Source: JAOPZW01 sp963789015
GTDB taxonomy: Bacteria; Actinomycetota; Thermoleophilia; Solirubrobacterales; Solirubrobacteraceae
Length of the DNA stretch: 64,000 bases
Direction of reading: 5' to 3'
Assembly: GCA_963789015.1 (NCBI GenBank)
Contig: CAWBIU010000002.1
Location: 310,001 to 374,000, forward strand
Position numbers and translations under genes: made by a program. Below the pieces are notes generated by a model that had not been told where the DNA came from, did not search any database, and saw nothing but the letters and a program-made list of their open reading frames with translations. Numbering within the stretch: position 1 is the first letter of the stretch; each line of letters opens with the position of its first letter. Positions 54,379 to 62,383 of this stretch are shown in pieces.

Positions 54379-55362
54379 GTGGCCATCCTGGCGATCGAGA
54401 CGAGCTGCGACGACACCTGCGCGGCGCTCGTGACCGCCGGCGGCGAGATCCGCTCGAACGTCATCTCCTCGCAGGGCGTGCACGACCGCTACGGCGGCGT
54501 CGTCCCCGAGGTCGCGGCGCGCCACCACCTCGAGCTCGTCAACCCGGTCGTCGACGACGCGCTCGCGCGCGCCGGGGCGACGCTCGACGACGTCGACCTC
54601 GTCGCCGTCACCCAGGGCCCCGGGCTCGTCGGCGCGCTGCTCGTCGGCGTGGCCACCGCGAAGGGGATCGCCGCCGCGCGCGGGCTCCCGCTCGCCGCGG
54701 TCGACCACCTCCAGGGCCACGTCGCCGCCAACTTCCTGGGGCCCGACCCGTTCGAGCCGCCGTTCCTGTGCCTCGTGGCCAGCGGCGGGCACACGTTCCT
54801 CGCGCGCGTCGAGGAGCACGACGGCTTCACGGTGCTCGGGCGCACGCTCGACGACGCCGCGGGCGAGGCGTTCGACAAGGGGGCGCGCCTGCTCGGCCTG
54901 CCCTATCCGGGCGGGCCCGCGCTCGAGCGCCTGGCCGCCGAGGGCGACCCGGGCGCCTTCGCGTTCCCGACCGCAGCGGGCGTGGCCGGCCTGGACTTCT
55001 CGTTCGCGGGGCTCAAGACCGCGCTGCTCTACAAGATCCGCGACCTCGGCGAGGACGAGGCGCGCGCCCGCCGCGCCGATCTCGCCGCCGCCTACCAGCA
55101 CGCGATCGTCGAGGCGCTCGCACTGCGCGTCGAGCGCGGGCTGGCGTCGACGGGGCTGCGGCGCCTCGCCGTCGGCGGTGGCGTGGCCGCCAACGGGCCG
55201 CTGCGCCGGCGCATGGAGGCGCTCGGCGTGCCGCTGCGGGTGCCCGCGCGCGAGCTGTGCACCGACAACGCGGCGATGATCGCCAGCGCCGCGCGGTGGG
55301 TCACGCCGGCCGCCGATCCGCTGTCCGTCGACGCCTACGCCACGGGCGAGCGCGGCCTGTGA
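54379..55362 (+). CDS. tsaD: tRNA t6A transferase TsaD
   Basis: Catalytic subunit that moves threonylcarbamoyl to A37. 327 residues: AIETSCDDTCAALV, VVPEVAARHHLELV, the metal-binding histidines in VDHLQGHVAANF (near residues 110 and 114), LVASGGHTFL, GEAFDKGARLLGLPYPGGPALE, FSFAGLKTAL and a C-terminal VAANGPLRRRM. GTG start 7 bp after rimI. Overlaps the glutaredoxin gene by GTGA. Confidence 0.97.
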   Translation: MAILAIETSCDDTCAALVTAGGEIRSNVISSQGVHDRYGGVVPEVAARHHLELVNPVVDDALARAGATLDDVDLVAVTQGPGLVGALLVGVATAKGIAAARGLPLAAVDHLQGHVAANFLGPDPFEPPFLCLVASGGHTFLARVEEHDGFTVLGRTLDDAAGEAFDKGARLLGLPYPGGPALERLAAEGDPGAFAFPTAAGVAGLDFSFAGLKTALLYKIRDLGEDEARARRADLAAAYQHAIVEALALRVERGLASTGLRRLAVGGGVAANGPLRRRMEALGVPLRVPARELCTDNAAMIASAARWVTPAADPLSVDAYATGERGL

Positions 55363-55607
55363 GCACCGTGACGCTCTACGGGCGGCCTGGCTGCCACCTG
55401 TGCGACGACGCGCGCGAGGCGCTCGAGCGCCTGCGCGACGAGAACCCGTTCACCCTCGCGGAGGTCGACATCGAGTCCGATCCGGCGCTCCTGCGGGCCT
55501 ACCTCGAGCGCATCCCGGTGGTCGCGCTCGACGGTCAGCACCTGTATGACTTCCATGTGGACGAGGCGGATCTGAGGTCGCGCCTCGCTAGAGTGGACGG
55601 CCGATGA
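55359..55607 (+). CDS. Glutaredoxin-family protein (DUF836-type)
   Basis: An 82-residue thioredoxin fold: VTLYGRPGCHLCDDAREALERL with a CxxC active site (CHLC), LAEVDIESDPALL, and the cis-proline strand RIPVVALDGQHLYDFHVDE. Small soluble redox protein. Overlaps tsaD and rex by four bases each; its position before the redox sensor Rex is suggestive. Confidence 0.88.
   Translation: MSTVTLYGRPGCHLCDDAREALERLRDENPFTLAEVDIESDPALLRAYLERIPVVALDGQHLYDFHVDEADLRSRLARVDGR
55589..55594 (+). promoter_or_regulatory. Internal -10 element (TAGAGT) of rex
   Basis: TAGAGT near the end of the glutaredoxin gene lies 9 nt before the rex ATG. It could give rex its own leaderless transcript. Confidence 0.35.
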
Positions 55608-56281
55608 GCATCGGCGACATCACGCCATCCGTCACGCCCGGGGGCGGCAACGGAGCCGCCACTCCGGAGCGGCTTTCGCTCGGCGTCGCCGCGCGCCTTT
55701 CGCGCTACCTGCAGGTTCTCACGCAGGCCAAGAAGATGGGCAAGGAGACGATCTCCTCCCAGGAGCTGAGCGACTACACGCACGTCAACTCGACCCAGAT
55801 CCGCCGCGATCTCAGCGGATTCGGGAAGTTCGGCAAGCGCGGCGTGGGCTACAACGTCGACTCGCTCGTGTCGCAGATCCGCAAGATCCTGCGCACCGCC
55901 GGCCAGCACAACATCGCCCTGTTCGGCGCCGGCCACCTCGGGACGGCGATCGCCTCGAGCGACATCTTCGCCGACCACGGGTTCCGGGTCGTGGCGATCT
56001 TCGACGTCGACCGCGACAAGGTGGGCGAGAAGGTCGGGGCCCAGACGGTCCGCCACGTGGACGACCTGCGCCACGTCGTGGACGAGGAGGACATCGTCGT
56101 CGGCGTCCTCGCCGTGCCCACGGCGGCGGCCCAGGCGCTCGCCGACCGGCTCGTCGACGCGGGCGTGAAGATCATCTTCAACTACTCCGACGCGCTGCTG
56201 CAGGTGCCGCCCGAGGTGACCGTCCACACCTCGAGCCCGGCCGTCGACCTGCTCTACGCCCTGTACTTCTACCTCACCTGA
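55604..56281 (+). CDS. rex: Redox-sensing transcriptional repressor Rex
   Basis: Senses NADH/NAD+ and represses respiration and fermentation genes. 225 residues: N-terminal winged helix (ARLSRYLQVLTQAKKMGKETISSQELSDYTHVNSTQIRRDLSGFGKFG) and Rossmann domain (NIALFGAGHLGTAIASS, VVAIFDVDRDKVGEKVG, VGVLAVPTAAAQALAD) with a C-terminal swapped helix. ATG overlaps the glutaredoxin stop. Confidence 0.96.
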   Translation: MSIGDITPSVTPGGGNGAATPERLSLGVAARLSRYLQVLTQAKKMGKETISSQELSDYTHVNSTQIRRDLSGFGKFGKRGVGYNVDSLVSQIRKILRTAGQHNIALFGAGHLGTAIASSDIFADHGFRVVAIFDVDRDKVGEKVGAQTVRHVDDLRHVVDEEDIVVGVLAVPTAAAQALADRLVDAGVKIIFNYSDALLQVPPEVTVHTSSPAVDLLYALYFYLT

Positions 56282-56302
56282 CCGGCACTCCCCGGCCCGC
56301 GC

Positions 56303-57454
56303 ATGACGATCGATCCCGATCGTGCCGCCGCGGCCTACGCGGCGTCGACCGACTTCACCGTCGGCATCGAGGAGGAGTTCGCGCTCCTCGATCCCGGCTC
56401 GCTGGACCTGATCCCGCGCTTCGAGGAGCTCAGCGAGGCGGCGCGGCTGGCCGACCCGGTGCTCGCGGAGTGGATCGCCGGCGAGCTGATCTCGAGCGAG
56501 ATCGAGATCCGGTCGGGCCGCGGCGAGGACCTCGCCGACGCGCTCGCCCGCCAGCGCGACATGCGCGCGCGGCTGTTCGGCCTGGCCGAGCGCCACGGGG
56601 TCTCCCTCGGGGCGACGGGCACGCATCCGTGGGCCGACTACCGCGAGCAGCCGAACATCGACACGGAGCACTACCGGCGCGTCGTCGACGGCCTACAGTA
56701 CGTGGCACGGCGCAACAACACCTTCTCGCTGCACGTCCACGTCGGCGTGCGCGACGCGGACCGAGCCGTCCGGGTGTGCGACCGCCTTCGTCCCGTGCTG
56801 CCATCACTGCTGGCCATCTCGGCGAACTCGCCCTACCTCGACGCGCGCGACTCGGGCCTGCACTCCGCGCGCTCGCAGGTCTTCACGAAGAGCTTCCCGC
56901 GCTGCGGCATCCCCGACGCCTTCGGCTCGTGGGCGGCCTACCGCGAGTACGTTGAGCTCCTCGTGCGCACGAACTCGATCGTCGAGTACACGCAGGTGTG
57001 GTGGTCGGTGCGCCCGCACTTCTCCTTCGGCACCGTCGAGGTGCGCATCTGCGACGCCCAGTCCAGCGCGCTGGAGTCCGACGCGCTGACCTCGCTGATC
57101 GTCGCCTGCGTGGCCCAGGCCGCGCGCGACGAGGACGAGGGCGCGCCGCACGAGGACCTGCCGCGGCGGCTCATCGAGGAGAACTTCTGGCGCGCGGTCC
57201 GCTACGGGCAGGACGGCGTGCTGATCGACTTCGAGCGCGCCGAGGAGTACCCGGCCGCCGCCGCCCGCGAGAGGCTGCTGGCGTGGACCGCGCCGGTCCG
57301 CTCCGAGCTGGGCATCGAGCCGCAGTTCCCCGAGTGCAACGGCGCCCAGCGCCAGCGCCGGGCGATCGCGGCAGGCGCCGACGAGCGCGAGGTGTACGCC
57401 GCGGCGGTCCAGGAGACACGCGAGACCTACGTCCAGGAGGTCGAACCCGCATGA
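56303..57454 (+). CDS. YbdK-type carboxylate-amine ligase (GCS2 family)
   Basis: A 383-residue ATP-dependent ligase of the glutamate-cysteine ligase type 2 group. FTVGIEEEFALLDP, ELISSEIEIRSGRGEDL, LGATGTHPWADYREQPNIDTEHYRRVVDG, NTFSLHVHVGVRDADRAVRVCDRLRPVLPSLLAISANSPYLD and VEVRICDAQSS. Such proteins make gamma-glutamyl compounds; true actinobacterial thiol use is unclear here. Located after glutaredoxin and rex, so a redox role is plausible. Confidence 0.85.
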   Translation: MTIDPDRAAAAYAASTDFTVGIEEEFALLDPGSLDLIPRFEELSEAARLADPVLAEWIAGELISSEIEIRSGRGEDLADALARQRDMRARLFGLAERHGVSLGATGTHPWADYREQPNIDTEHYRRVVDGLQYVARRNNTFSLHVHVGVRDADRAVRVCDRLRPVLPSLLAISANSPYLDARDSGLHSARSQVFTKSFPRCGIPDAFGSWAAYREYVELLVRTNSIVEYTQVWWSVRPHFSFGTVEVRICDAQSSALESDALTSLIVACVAQAARDEDEGAPHEDLPRRLIEENFWRAVRYGQDGVLIDFERAEEYPAAAARERLLAWTAPVRSELGIEPQFPECNGAQRQRRAIAAGADEREVYAAAVQETRETYVQEVEPA

Positions 57455-57921
57455 CCGAGCAGGGAACAGGACCCGGGGGCCCCGGCAGCGCCGGCCGCCA
57501 GCCCACCGAGGAGGAGCTGCAGGCCGCCTACGAGGCGGAGCTGAAGCGGATCCGCGTCGACGACGTGCTGATCCAGACCGTCGTCTCGCTGCTGAACCTC
57601 GGCGGCCGCCGCGCCGGCCTGGCGCCCGGCACCGAGAACGAGCGCGACCTCGACCAGGTGCGCCTGGCCGTCGACGCGGCGCGGGCGCTGCTGCCCCTCA
57701 TCGAGGACAAGCTGGGCCCCGACGCGGGCACGCTGCGCGACGCGCTGTCGCAGCTGCAGATGGCCTACGCGCAGCTCGTCGGCGGCGCCGAGCCGGGGGG
57801 CGAGGGCGCGACCGAGGGCACGCCCCCGCCGGGGGCGTCCGAAGAGCCCGGAGCGGCCCCGTCGGGCGAGGAGCCCGGGCCGGCGCAGCGCAGCGGACGG
57901 CTCTGGGTGCCCGGGCAGTAG
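57451..57921 (+). CDS. DUF1844 domain protein
   Basis: A 156-residue soluble protein. RIRVDDVLIQTVVSLLNLGGRRAGL and DLDQVRLAVDAARALLPLIEDKLG ... LRDALSQLQMAYAQLV match DUF1844, a small helical family often near infC or translation genes. The N- and C-terminal 20-45 residues are low-complexity Gly/Pro/Glu. ATGA overlap with the ligase gene. Confidence 0.8.
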   Translation: MTEQGTGPGGPGSAGRQPTEEELQAAYEAELKRIRVDDVLIQTVVSLLNLGGRRAGLAPGTENERDLDQVRLAVDAARALLPLIEDKLGPDAGTLRDALSQLQMAYAQLVGGAEPGGEGATEGTPPPGASEEPGAAPSGEEPGPAQRSGRLWVPGQ

Positions 57922-57941
57922 CGCACCGCGCAGGGGGCTCC

Positions 57942-57959
57942 CCTGACCTGCGGGTCAGG
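57942..57959 (+). terminator. Hairpin after DUF1844
   Basis: CCTGACC pairs with GGTCAGG around TGCG, 20 bp after the stop. Possible terminator of the tsaE-DUF1844 run; no U-tract. Confidence 0.45.
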
Positions 57960-57985
57960 TGAACATCGCGTGTCCACGCTAGGAT
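57959..57985 (+). promoter_or_regulatory. hppA promoter region with inverted repeat
   Basis: GTGAACA-TCGCG-TGTCCAC (57959-57977) is an inverted repeat with one mismatch covering the -35 position before TAGGAT (57980-57985). The leader to the TTG start at 58092 is about 100 nt and ends with a strong GGAGGAAG ribosome site. No other gene is seen in this 170-bp gap. Confidence 0.4.
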
Positions 57986-58091
57986 CCGCTGCGCTTTCGG
58001 AGCCGGGCGCCGTCAGGGCGCCTGCCCGTATTTCTGCGACGCCGCGCCCCCGCGCCGCGCTCGGCTCACGACATCGCCGGAGGAAGAACCC

Positions 58092-60155
58092 TTGAGTGAC
58101 TTTCTGATCGACCATGGGGTCGTTGTCGCGCTGGTCTGCGCGGCGGCCGCCGTCGCCTACGGCGTGCTGACCACCCAGTCGCTGCTTGCGCTCTCGCCGG
58201 GCAACGCGGAGATGGTGCGCATCTCGGCTGCCGTTCAGGCGGGCGCGCGCGCGTACCTGAACCGCCAGTACACCACGATCGCCATCGTCGGCGTGGTGCT
58301 GTTCATCGCTCTCATCTTCATCCAGAGCATCAGCGTGGCCATCGGCTTCGCCATCGGCGGCGTGCTCTCGGGCAGCGCGGGCTACATCGGCATGAACGTG
58401 TCGGTGCGCGCCAACGCCCGCGTGGCCGAGGCGGCCCGTGGCGGCGTGCCGCCGGCGCTCGCCGCCGCCTTCCGCGGCGGCGCCATCACCGGCCTGCTCG
58501 TCGTCGGCCTCGCCCTGCTCGGCGTCGCCGGCTACTACGGCATCCTCACGGCGTTCGCCGACCAGACCCAGAAGGAGGCCGTCGACGCGCTCATCGGCCT
58601 CGGGTTCGGCGGCTCGCTGATCTCCGTGTTCGCCCGTCTGGGCGGCGGCATCTTCACCAAGGCGGCCGACGTCGGCGCCGACCTCGTCGGCAAGGTCGAG
58701 GCGGGCATCCCCGAGGACGACCCCCGCAACCCGGCCGTGATCGCCGACAACGTGGGCGACAACGTCGGCGACTGCGCCGGCATGGCCGCCGACCTGTTCG
58801 AGACCTACGCCGTGACCGCGGTCGCGGTCATGCTGCTCGGCGTCCTGACGTTCGACCAGCAGACGGCCGTCGCGCTCTACCCGCTGGTGCTCGGCGGCGT
58901 GGCCATCATCGCGTCGATCATCGGCACCTTCGCGGTCCGCAGCGCCGCCGGCAACGTCGAGCGCGCCCTGTACCAGGGGCTCGTCCTGTCGGGCATCATC
59001 GCGGCCGTCGCCTTCTACCCCGTCACGCAGTGGGTGATGGACGGCGTCACGCTGCGCGGCGCGGGCACGGCGCCCTCCGTCGGCGACCTCTACCTCTGCT
59101 CGCTGATCGGCATCGCCGTCACGGCGCTGCTGTTCGTGCTCACCGACTACTACACGTCGACGCGCTTCGGGCCGGTCAAGAAGACGGCCGCGGCGTCGCA
59201 GACCGGCCACGCGACGAACATCATCTCCGGCCTCGCGCAGGGGCTGCAGGCCACGGCGCTGCCGGCGCTCGTGCTCGTGCTCGGCATCCTCGCGTCGTGG
59301 GAGGTCGCGGGCGGCGGCACGGTCGGCATCTACGGCATCGGCGTGGCCGTCATGGGCCAGCTGTCGCTCACCGGCCTGATCGTCGCGCTCGACGCGTTCG
59401 GCCCGATCACGGACAACGCGGGCGGCATCGCCGAGATGGCCGAGCTGCCCGAGGAGGTCCGCAACGTCACGGACCCGCTCGACGCGGTCGGCAACACCAC
59501 CAAGGCCGTGACCAAGGGGTACGCGATCGGCTCGGCGGTGCTCGCCGCCGTCGTCCTGTTCGCCGGCTTCAAGGCCGAGCTGATCGAGGAGGGCGAGCGG
59601 ATCGCGTTCCTCATCGACGACCCGCCGGTGCTCATGGGCCTGCTGCTCGGCGGCCTCATGGTCTGCCTGTTCGCGGCCCTGTCGATGGAGGCCGTCGGCC
59701 GCGCCGGCGGCGGCGTGGTCGAGGAGGTGCGCCGCCAGTTCCGCGAGAAGCCGGGGATCATGGAGGGCACCGAGGAGCCCGACTACGCGACCTGCGTCGA
59801 CATCGTCACGAAGGCCGCCCAGCGCGAGATGATCATCCCGTCGCTGATCCCGATCGTCGTGCCGTTCATCGTCGGCGTGATCAGCATCGAGGCCCTCGGC
59901 GGGCTGCTCATCGGCGTGATCGTCGTCGGCTTCTTCTTCGCCGTCCTGATGACCGCCGGCGGCGGCGCGTGGGACAACGCGAAGAAGCTGATCGAGGACG
60001 GCGCCTTCGGCGGCAAGGGCTCCGAGGCCCACGCCGCCTCGGTGACCGGCGACACGGTCGGCGACCCGTTCAAGGACACCGCCGGCCCGGCCATCAACCC
60101 GATGATCAAGGTGGCCAACATCGTCGCGATCCTGATCATCCCGATCATCACCTAG
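58092..60155 (+). CDS. hppA: Membrane proton-pumping inorganic pyrophosphatase
   Basis: Hydrolyses pyrophosphate and pumps protons. 687 residues, about sixteen membrane segments. Substrate motifs: DVGADLVGKVEAGIPEDDPRNPAVIADNVGDNVGDCAGM-type region near residues 193-235 (seen as the two parts DVGADLVGKVE and DNVGDNVGDCAGM), FGPITDNAGGIAEM and, near the end, GDTVGDPFKDTAGPA. In GNTTKAVTKG (about 466-475) the Lys in place of Ala and Thr in place of Gly mark the potassium-independent subfamily. TTG start with GGAGGAAG upstream. Confidence 0.96.
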   Translation: MSDFLIDHGVVVALVCAAAAVAYGVLTTQSLLALSPGNAEMVRISAAVQAGARAYLNRQYTTIAIVGVVLFIALIFIQSISVAIGFAIGGVLSGSAGYIGMNVSVRANARVAEAARGGVPPALAAAFRGGAITGLLVVGLALLGVAGYYGILTAFADQTQKEAVDALIGLGFGGSLISVFARLGGGIFTKAADVGADLVGKVEAGIPEDDPRNPAVIADNVGDNVGDCAGMAADLFETYAVTAVAVMLLGVLTFDQQTAVALYPLVLGGVAIIASIIGTFAVRSAAGNVERALYQGLVLSGIIAAVAFYPVTQWVMDGVTLRGAGTAPSVGDLYLCSLIGIAVTALLFVLTDYYTSTRFGPVKKTAAASQTGHATNIISGLAQGLQATALPALVLVLGILASWEVAGGGTVGIYGIGVAVMGQLSLTGLIVALDAFGPITDNAGGIAEMAELPEEVRNVTDPLDAVGNTTKAVTKGYAIGSAVLAAVVLFAGFKAELIEEGERIAFLIDDPPVLMGLLLGGLMVCLFAALSMEAVGRAGGGVVEEVRRQFREKPGIMEGTEEPDYATCVDIVTKAAQREMIIPSLIPIVVPFIVGVISIEALGGLLIGVIVVGFFFAVLMTAGGGAWDNAKKLIEDGAFGGKGSEAHAASVTGDTVGDPFKDTAGPAINPMIKVANIVAILIIPIIT

Positions 60156-60167
60156 TCGTTCCGTGTC

Positions 60168-60203
60168 GCGCGGGCGCGGCGGGAGAACCCGTCGTGCCCG
60201 CGC
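60168..60203 (+). terminator. Long stem-loop after hppA
   Basis: A 16-bp stem with two G-U pairs and an AGAA loop begins 13 bp after the hppA stop. It is the most stable hairpin seen in the window and a good terminator candidate although no U-tract follows. Confidence 0.65.
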
Positions 60204-60213
60204 CGGACGGGCC

Positions 60214-60219
60214 TAGACT
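60214..60219 (+). promoter_or_regulatory. -10 element (TAGACT) of APC permease
   Basis: TAGACT lies 15 nt before the ATG at 60235; GAGA in the leader is a weak ribosome site. Confidence 0.4.
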
Positions 60220-60234
60220 GAGACCGAGAACAGC

Positions 60235-62169
60235 ATGGCCGAACGCCGCCTTCACGGTCTCCAGCGCGTCCTGGGCGTCAACGCCCTCTTCTCGACCGCC
60301 TACGGCAACGTCGGCTCGTCGATCTACTACGCGCTCGGCCTCGTCGCGAGCTTCGCGCTCGGCCTGACGCCGGTCGTCTTCATCATCACCGGCATCTTCT
60401 TCTACATGACGGCCGCCACCTACGCCGAGGCGACCGCCATGTACCCGGAGGCGGGCGGCTCCTCGAGCTTCGCGCGGCGCGCCTTCAACGAGTTCTGGTC
60501 CTTCTTCGCCGCCTGGGGCCAGATGCTCAACTACATCATCACGGTCGCCATCTCGGCGTTCTTCGTGCCCCACTACCTGGGCAGCGTCATCGGTGTCGAC
60601 GCGCTGCGCCACGGGCCCGCCGACATCGTCTTCGGCATCGCCGTGGTCGTCCTGCTCAGCGTCCTGAACGTGTTCGGGGCCAAGGAGTCGGCCGGCGTGA
60701 ACATCGCGCTGGCGGTGATCGACTTCCTCACCCAGCTGCTGATGGTGATCGTCGGCGCGGTCCTCGTGCTGTCGCCGGAGACGCTGGTCGACAACGTGCA
60801 CCTCGGCGTCGCGCCGACGTGGAAGGACTTCTTCCTCGCGATCCCGATCGGGATGATCGCCTACACCGGGATCGAGACGATCTCGAACATGGCCGAGGAG
60901 GCCAAGGACGAGGCCACCACGATCCCGGCCGCGATCAGCCGCGTGCGCGTCGCCGTCTTCGCGATCTACTTCACGCTGCCCGCCGTCGCCCTCAGCGCGC
61001 TGCCCGTCGAGCGCACGCCCGACGGCGAGTACCAGACGCTGCTGGGGCTCAGCGAGGAGGAGGGCGGCTACGCCGGCGACCCGATCCTCGGCGTCATCAA
61101 GCAGCTCGAGCTCGGCTTCCTGCAGCGCCCCGGCGAGATCTACGTCGGCCTGCTCGCCGCGACGATCCTCTTCATCGCCACCAACGCGGGCATCATCGGC
61201 GTCTCGCGGCTCGTCTACTCGATGGGCGTCCACCGCCAGGTGCCCGACCGCCTGCGCCAGCTGCACCCGCGCCACGGCACGCCGTGGATCGGGATCCTCG
61301 TCTTCGGCGGCATCGCGTGCGTCACGCTGATCCCCGGCCAGGCGGACTTCCTGGGCAACATGTACGCGTTCGGCGCGATGCTGTCGTTCAGCATCGCCCA
61401 CCTGTCGGTGATCCGCCTCAGACGGCTGGCGCCCGACCATCCGCGGCCGTACCGGGGCCCGGGGGTGATCCGGCTCTTCGGCCGCGAGTACCCGCTGTTC
61501 GCCGTCGTCGGCCTGGCGGGGACGGGGATCGCCTTCCTCGTCGTCACCCTGCTGCACCTCGCCGTGGCGGTCGCGGGCGCGGCGTGGCTGAGCTTCGGCG
61601 TCGTCCTCTACGTCGCCTACCGCCACCGCCAGGGGCTCGACCTGGTGACGACGACGAAGGTCGCGGTCCCACGGCCGGTGACCGACCGCGAGGCCGAGTA
61701 CGAGTCCGTGCTCGTCGCCCTCGACGTCAAGCACCCGTCGGACGGCGCGGTCTCCACGGCCGTCAAGGTCGCCGCACGCCGGCGCCGGGGCATCCACATC
61801 CTCGTCACCATCCCCGTCCCGGCGTCCTCGCCGATCGACGCCGAGATGCCCGAGCAGGAGCTCGCGGCCCAGGCGATCATCGAGGAGGCGCGGCTGCAGG
61901 GCGGGCGGCGCGTGAGCGGCCACGTCGAGAAGATCCGCGCCGGCCAGGCGGGCCGGCTGATCGTCAACGAGGCCAAGCAGATGCGCGCCCAGGCGGTCAT
62001 CCTGCCGCTCCCGGCGCGAACCGGCGGCTCGCTGTTCGGCAAGACGGTGGAGACCGTGCTGGCCGAGCGCCCGTGCCGCGTGATCATCCACTCCGACGGC
62101 GCCGCGAGCGGCAACGGCGCCGGCGCCTCGGCGGGCCGCCAGGCGGTCGCCGGGGCCCGGGAGACCTAG
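60235..62169 (+). CDS. APC-superfamily permease with C-terminal universal-stress domain
   Basis: A 644-residue protein. About twelve membrane segments fill residues 10-470: NALFSTAYGNVGSSIYYALGLVASFALGL (APC helix 1), YPEAGGSSSFARRAFNEFWSF, AIPIGMIAYTGIETISNMAEEAKDEATTIP (helix 6-7) and FLGNMYAFGAMLSFSIAHL. After a cytoplasmic link, residues about 490-625 are a UspA-like domain (YESVLVALDVKHPSDGAVSTAVKVA, then RAGQAGRLIVNEAKQMRAQAVILPL). A Usp tail on an APC transporter suggests gating by ATP or second messenger. Substrate unknown; amino acid or potassium-related transport are options. A related gene follows. Confidence 0.83.
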   Translation: MAERRLHGLQRVLGVNALFSTAYGNVGSSIYYALGLVASFALGLTPVVFIITGIFFYMTAATYAEATAMYPEAGGSSSFARRAFNEFWSFFAAWGQMLNYIITVAISAFFVPHYLGSVIGVDALRHGPADIVFGIAVVVLLSVLNVFGAKESAGVNIALAVIDFLTQLLMVIVGAVLVLSPETLVDNVHLGVAPTWKDFFLAIPIGMIAYTGIETISNMAEEAKDEATTIPAAISRVRVAVFAIYFTLPAVALSALPVERTPDGEYQTLLGLSEEEGGYAGDPILGVIKQLELGFLQRPGEIYVGLLAATILFIATNAGIIGVSRLVYSMGVHRQVPDRLRQLHPRHGTPWIGILVFGGIACVTLIPGQADFLGNMYAFGAMLSFSIAHLSVIRLRRLAPDHPRPYRGPGVIRLFGREYPLFAVVGLAGTGIAFLVVTLLHLAVAVAGAAWLSFGVVLYVAYRHRQGLDLVTTTKVAVPRPVTDREAEYESVLVALDVKHPSDGAVSTAVKVAARRRRGIHILVTIPVPASSPIDAEMPEQELAAQAIIEEARLQGGRRVSGHVEKIRAGQAGRLIVNEAKQMRAQAVILPLPARTGGSLFGKTVETVLAERPCRVIIHSDGAASGNGAGASAGRQAVAGARET

Positions 62170-62170
62170 C

Positions 62171-62383
62171 ATGTCGTCCATGCGCGCCCCGCGCGATCTG
62201 CATCGTCGCGCCACGCGCGTGCTCTCGGCCGCGATGGTCGTCGTCGGCCTGGTCATCATCGTGCGCACGATCGCCGCCGGCGGCGGCGCGCTCGCCTTCG
62301 GGCTGCTCATCGGGGTCCTCTTCGTGGCCGCCGGCGCGGGGCGGCTGTGGATCGGCGGCGAACGGGGGCGCAGCCCGCGGTGA
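62171..62383 (+). CDS. Small membrane protein of unknown function (70 aa)
   Basis: ATG one bp after the preceding stop. Two hydrophobic segments, VLSAAMVVVGLVIIVRTIAAGG and ALAFGLLIGVLFVAAGAGRLWI, with basic ends. The stop overlaps the GTG of the next permease, so the three genes are co-translated. No family recognised; there are similar small two-helix proteins in other high-GC genomes, by recollection only. Confidence 0.65.
   Translation: MSSMRAPRDLHRRATRVLSAAMVVVGLVIIVRTIAAGGGALAFGLLIGVLFVAAGAGRLWIGGERGRSPR

Noticed and set aside
57959..57977. Rex-binding site before hppA
   Set aside because: GTGAA and TCCAC half-sites are 9 bp apart rather than the 6 expected between Rex half-sites, and one arm is mismatched.
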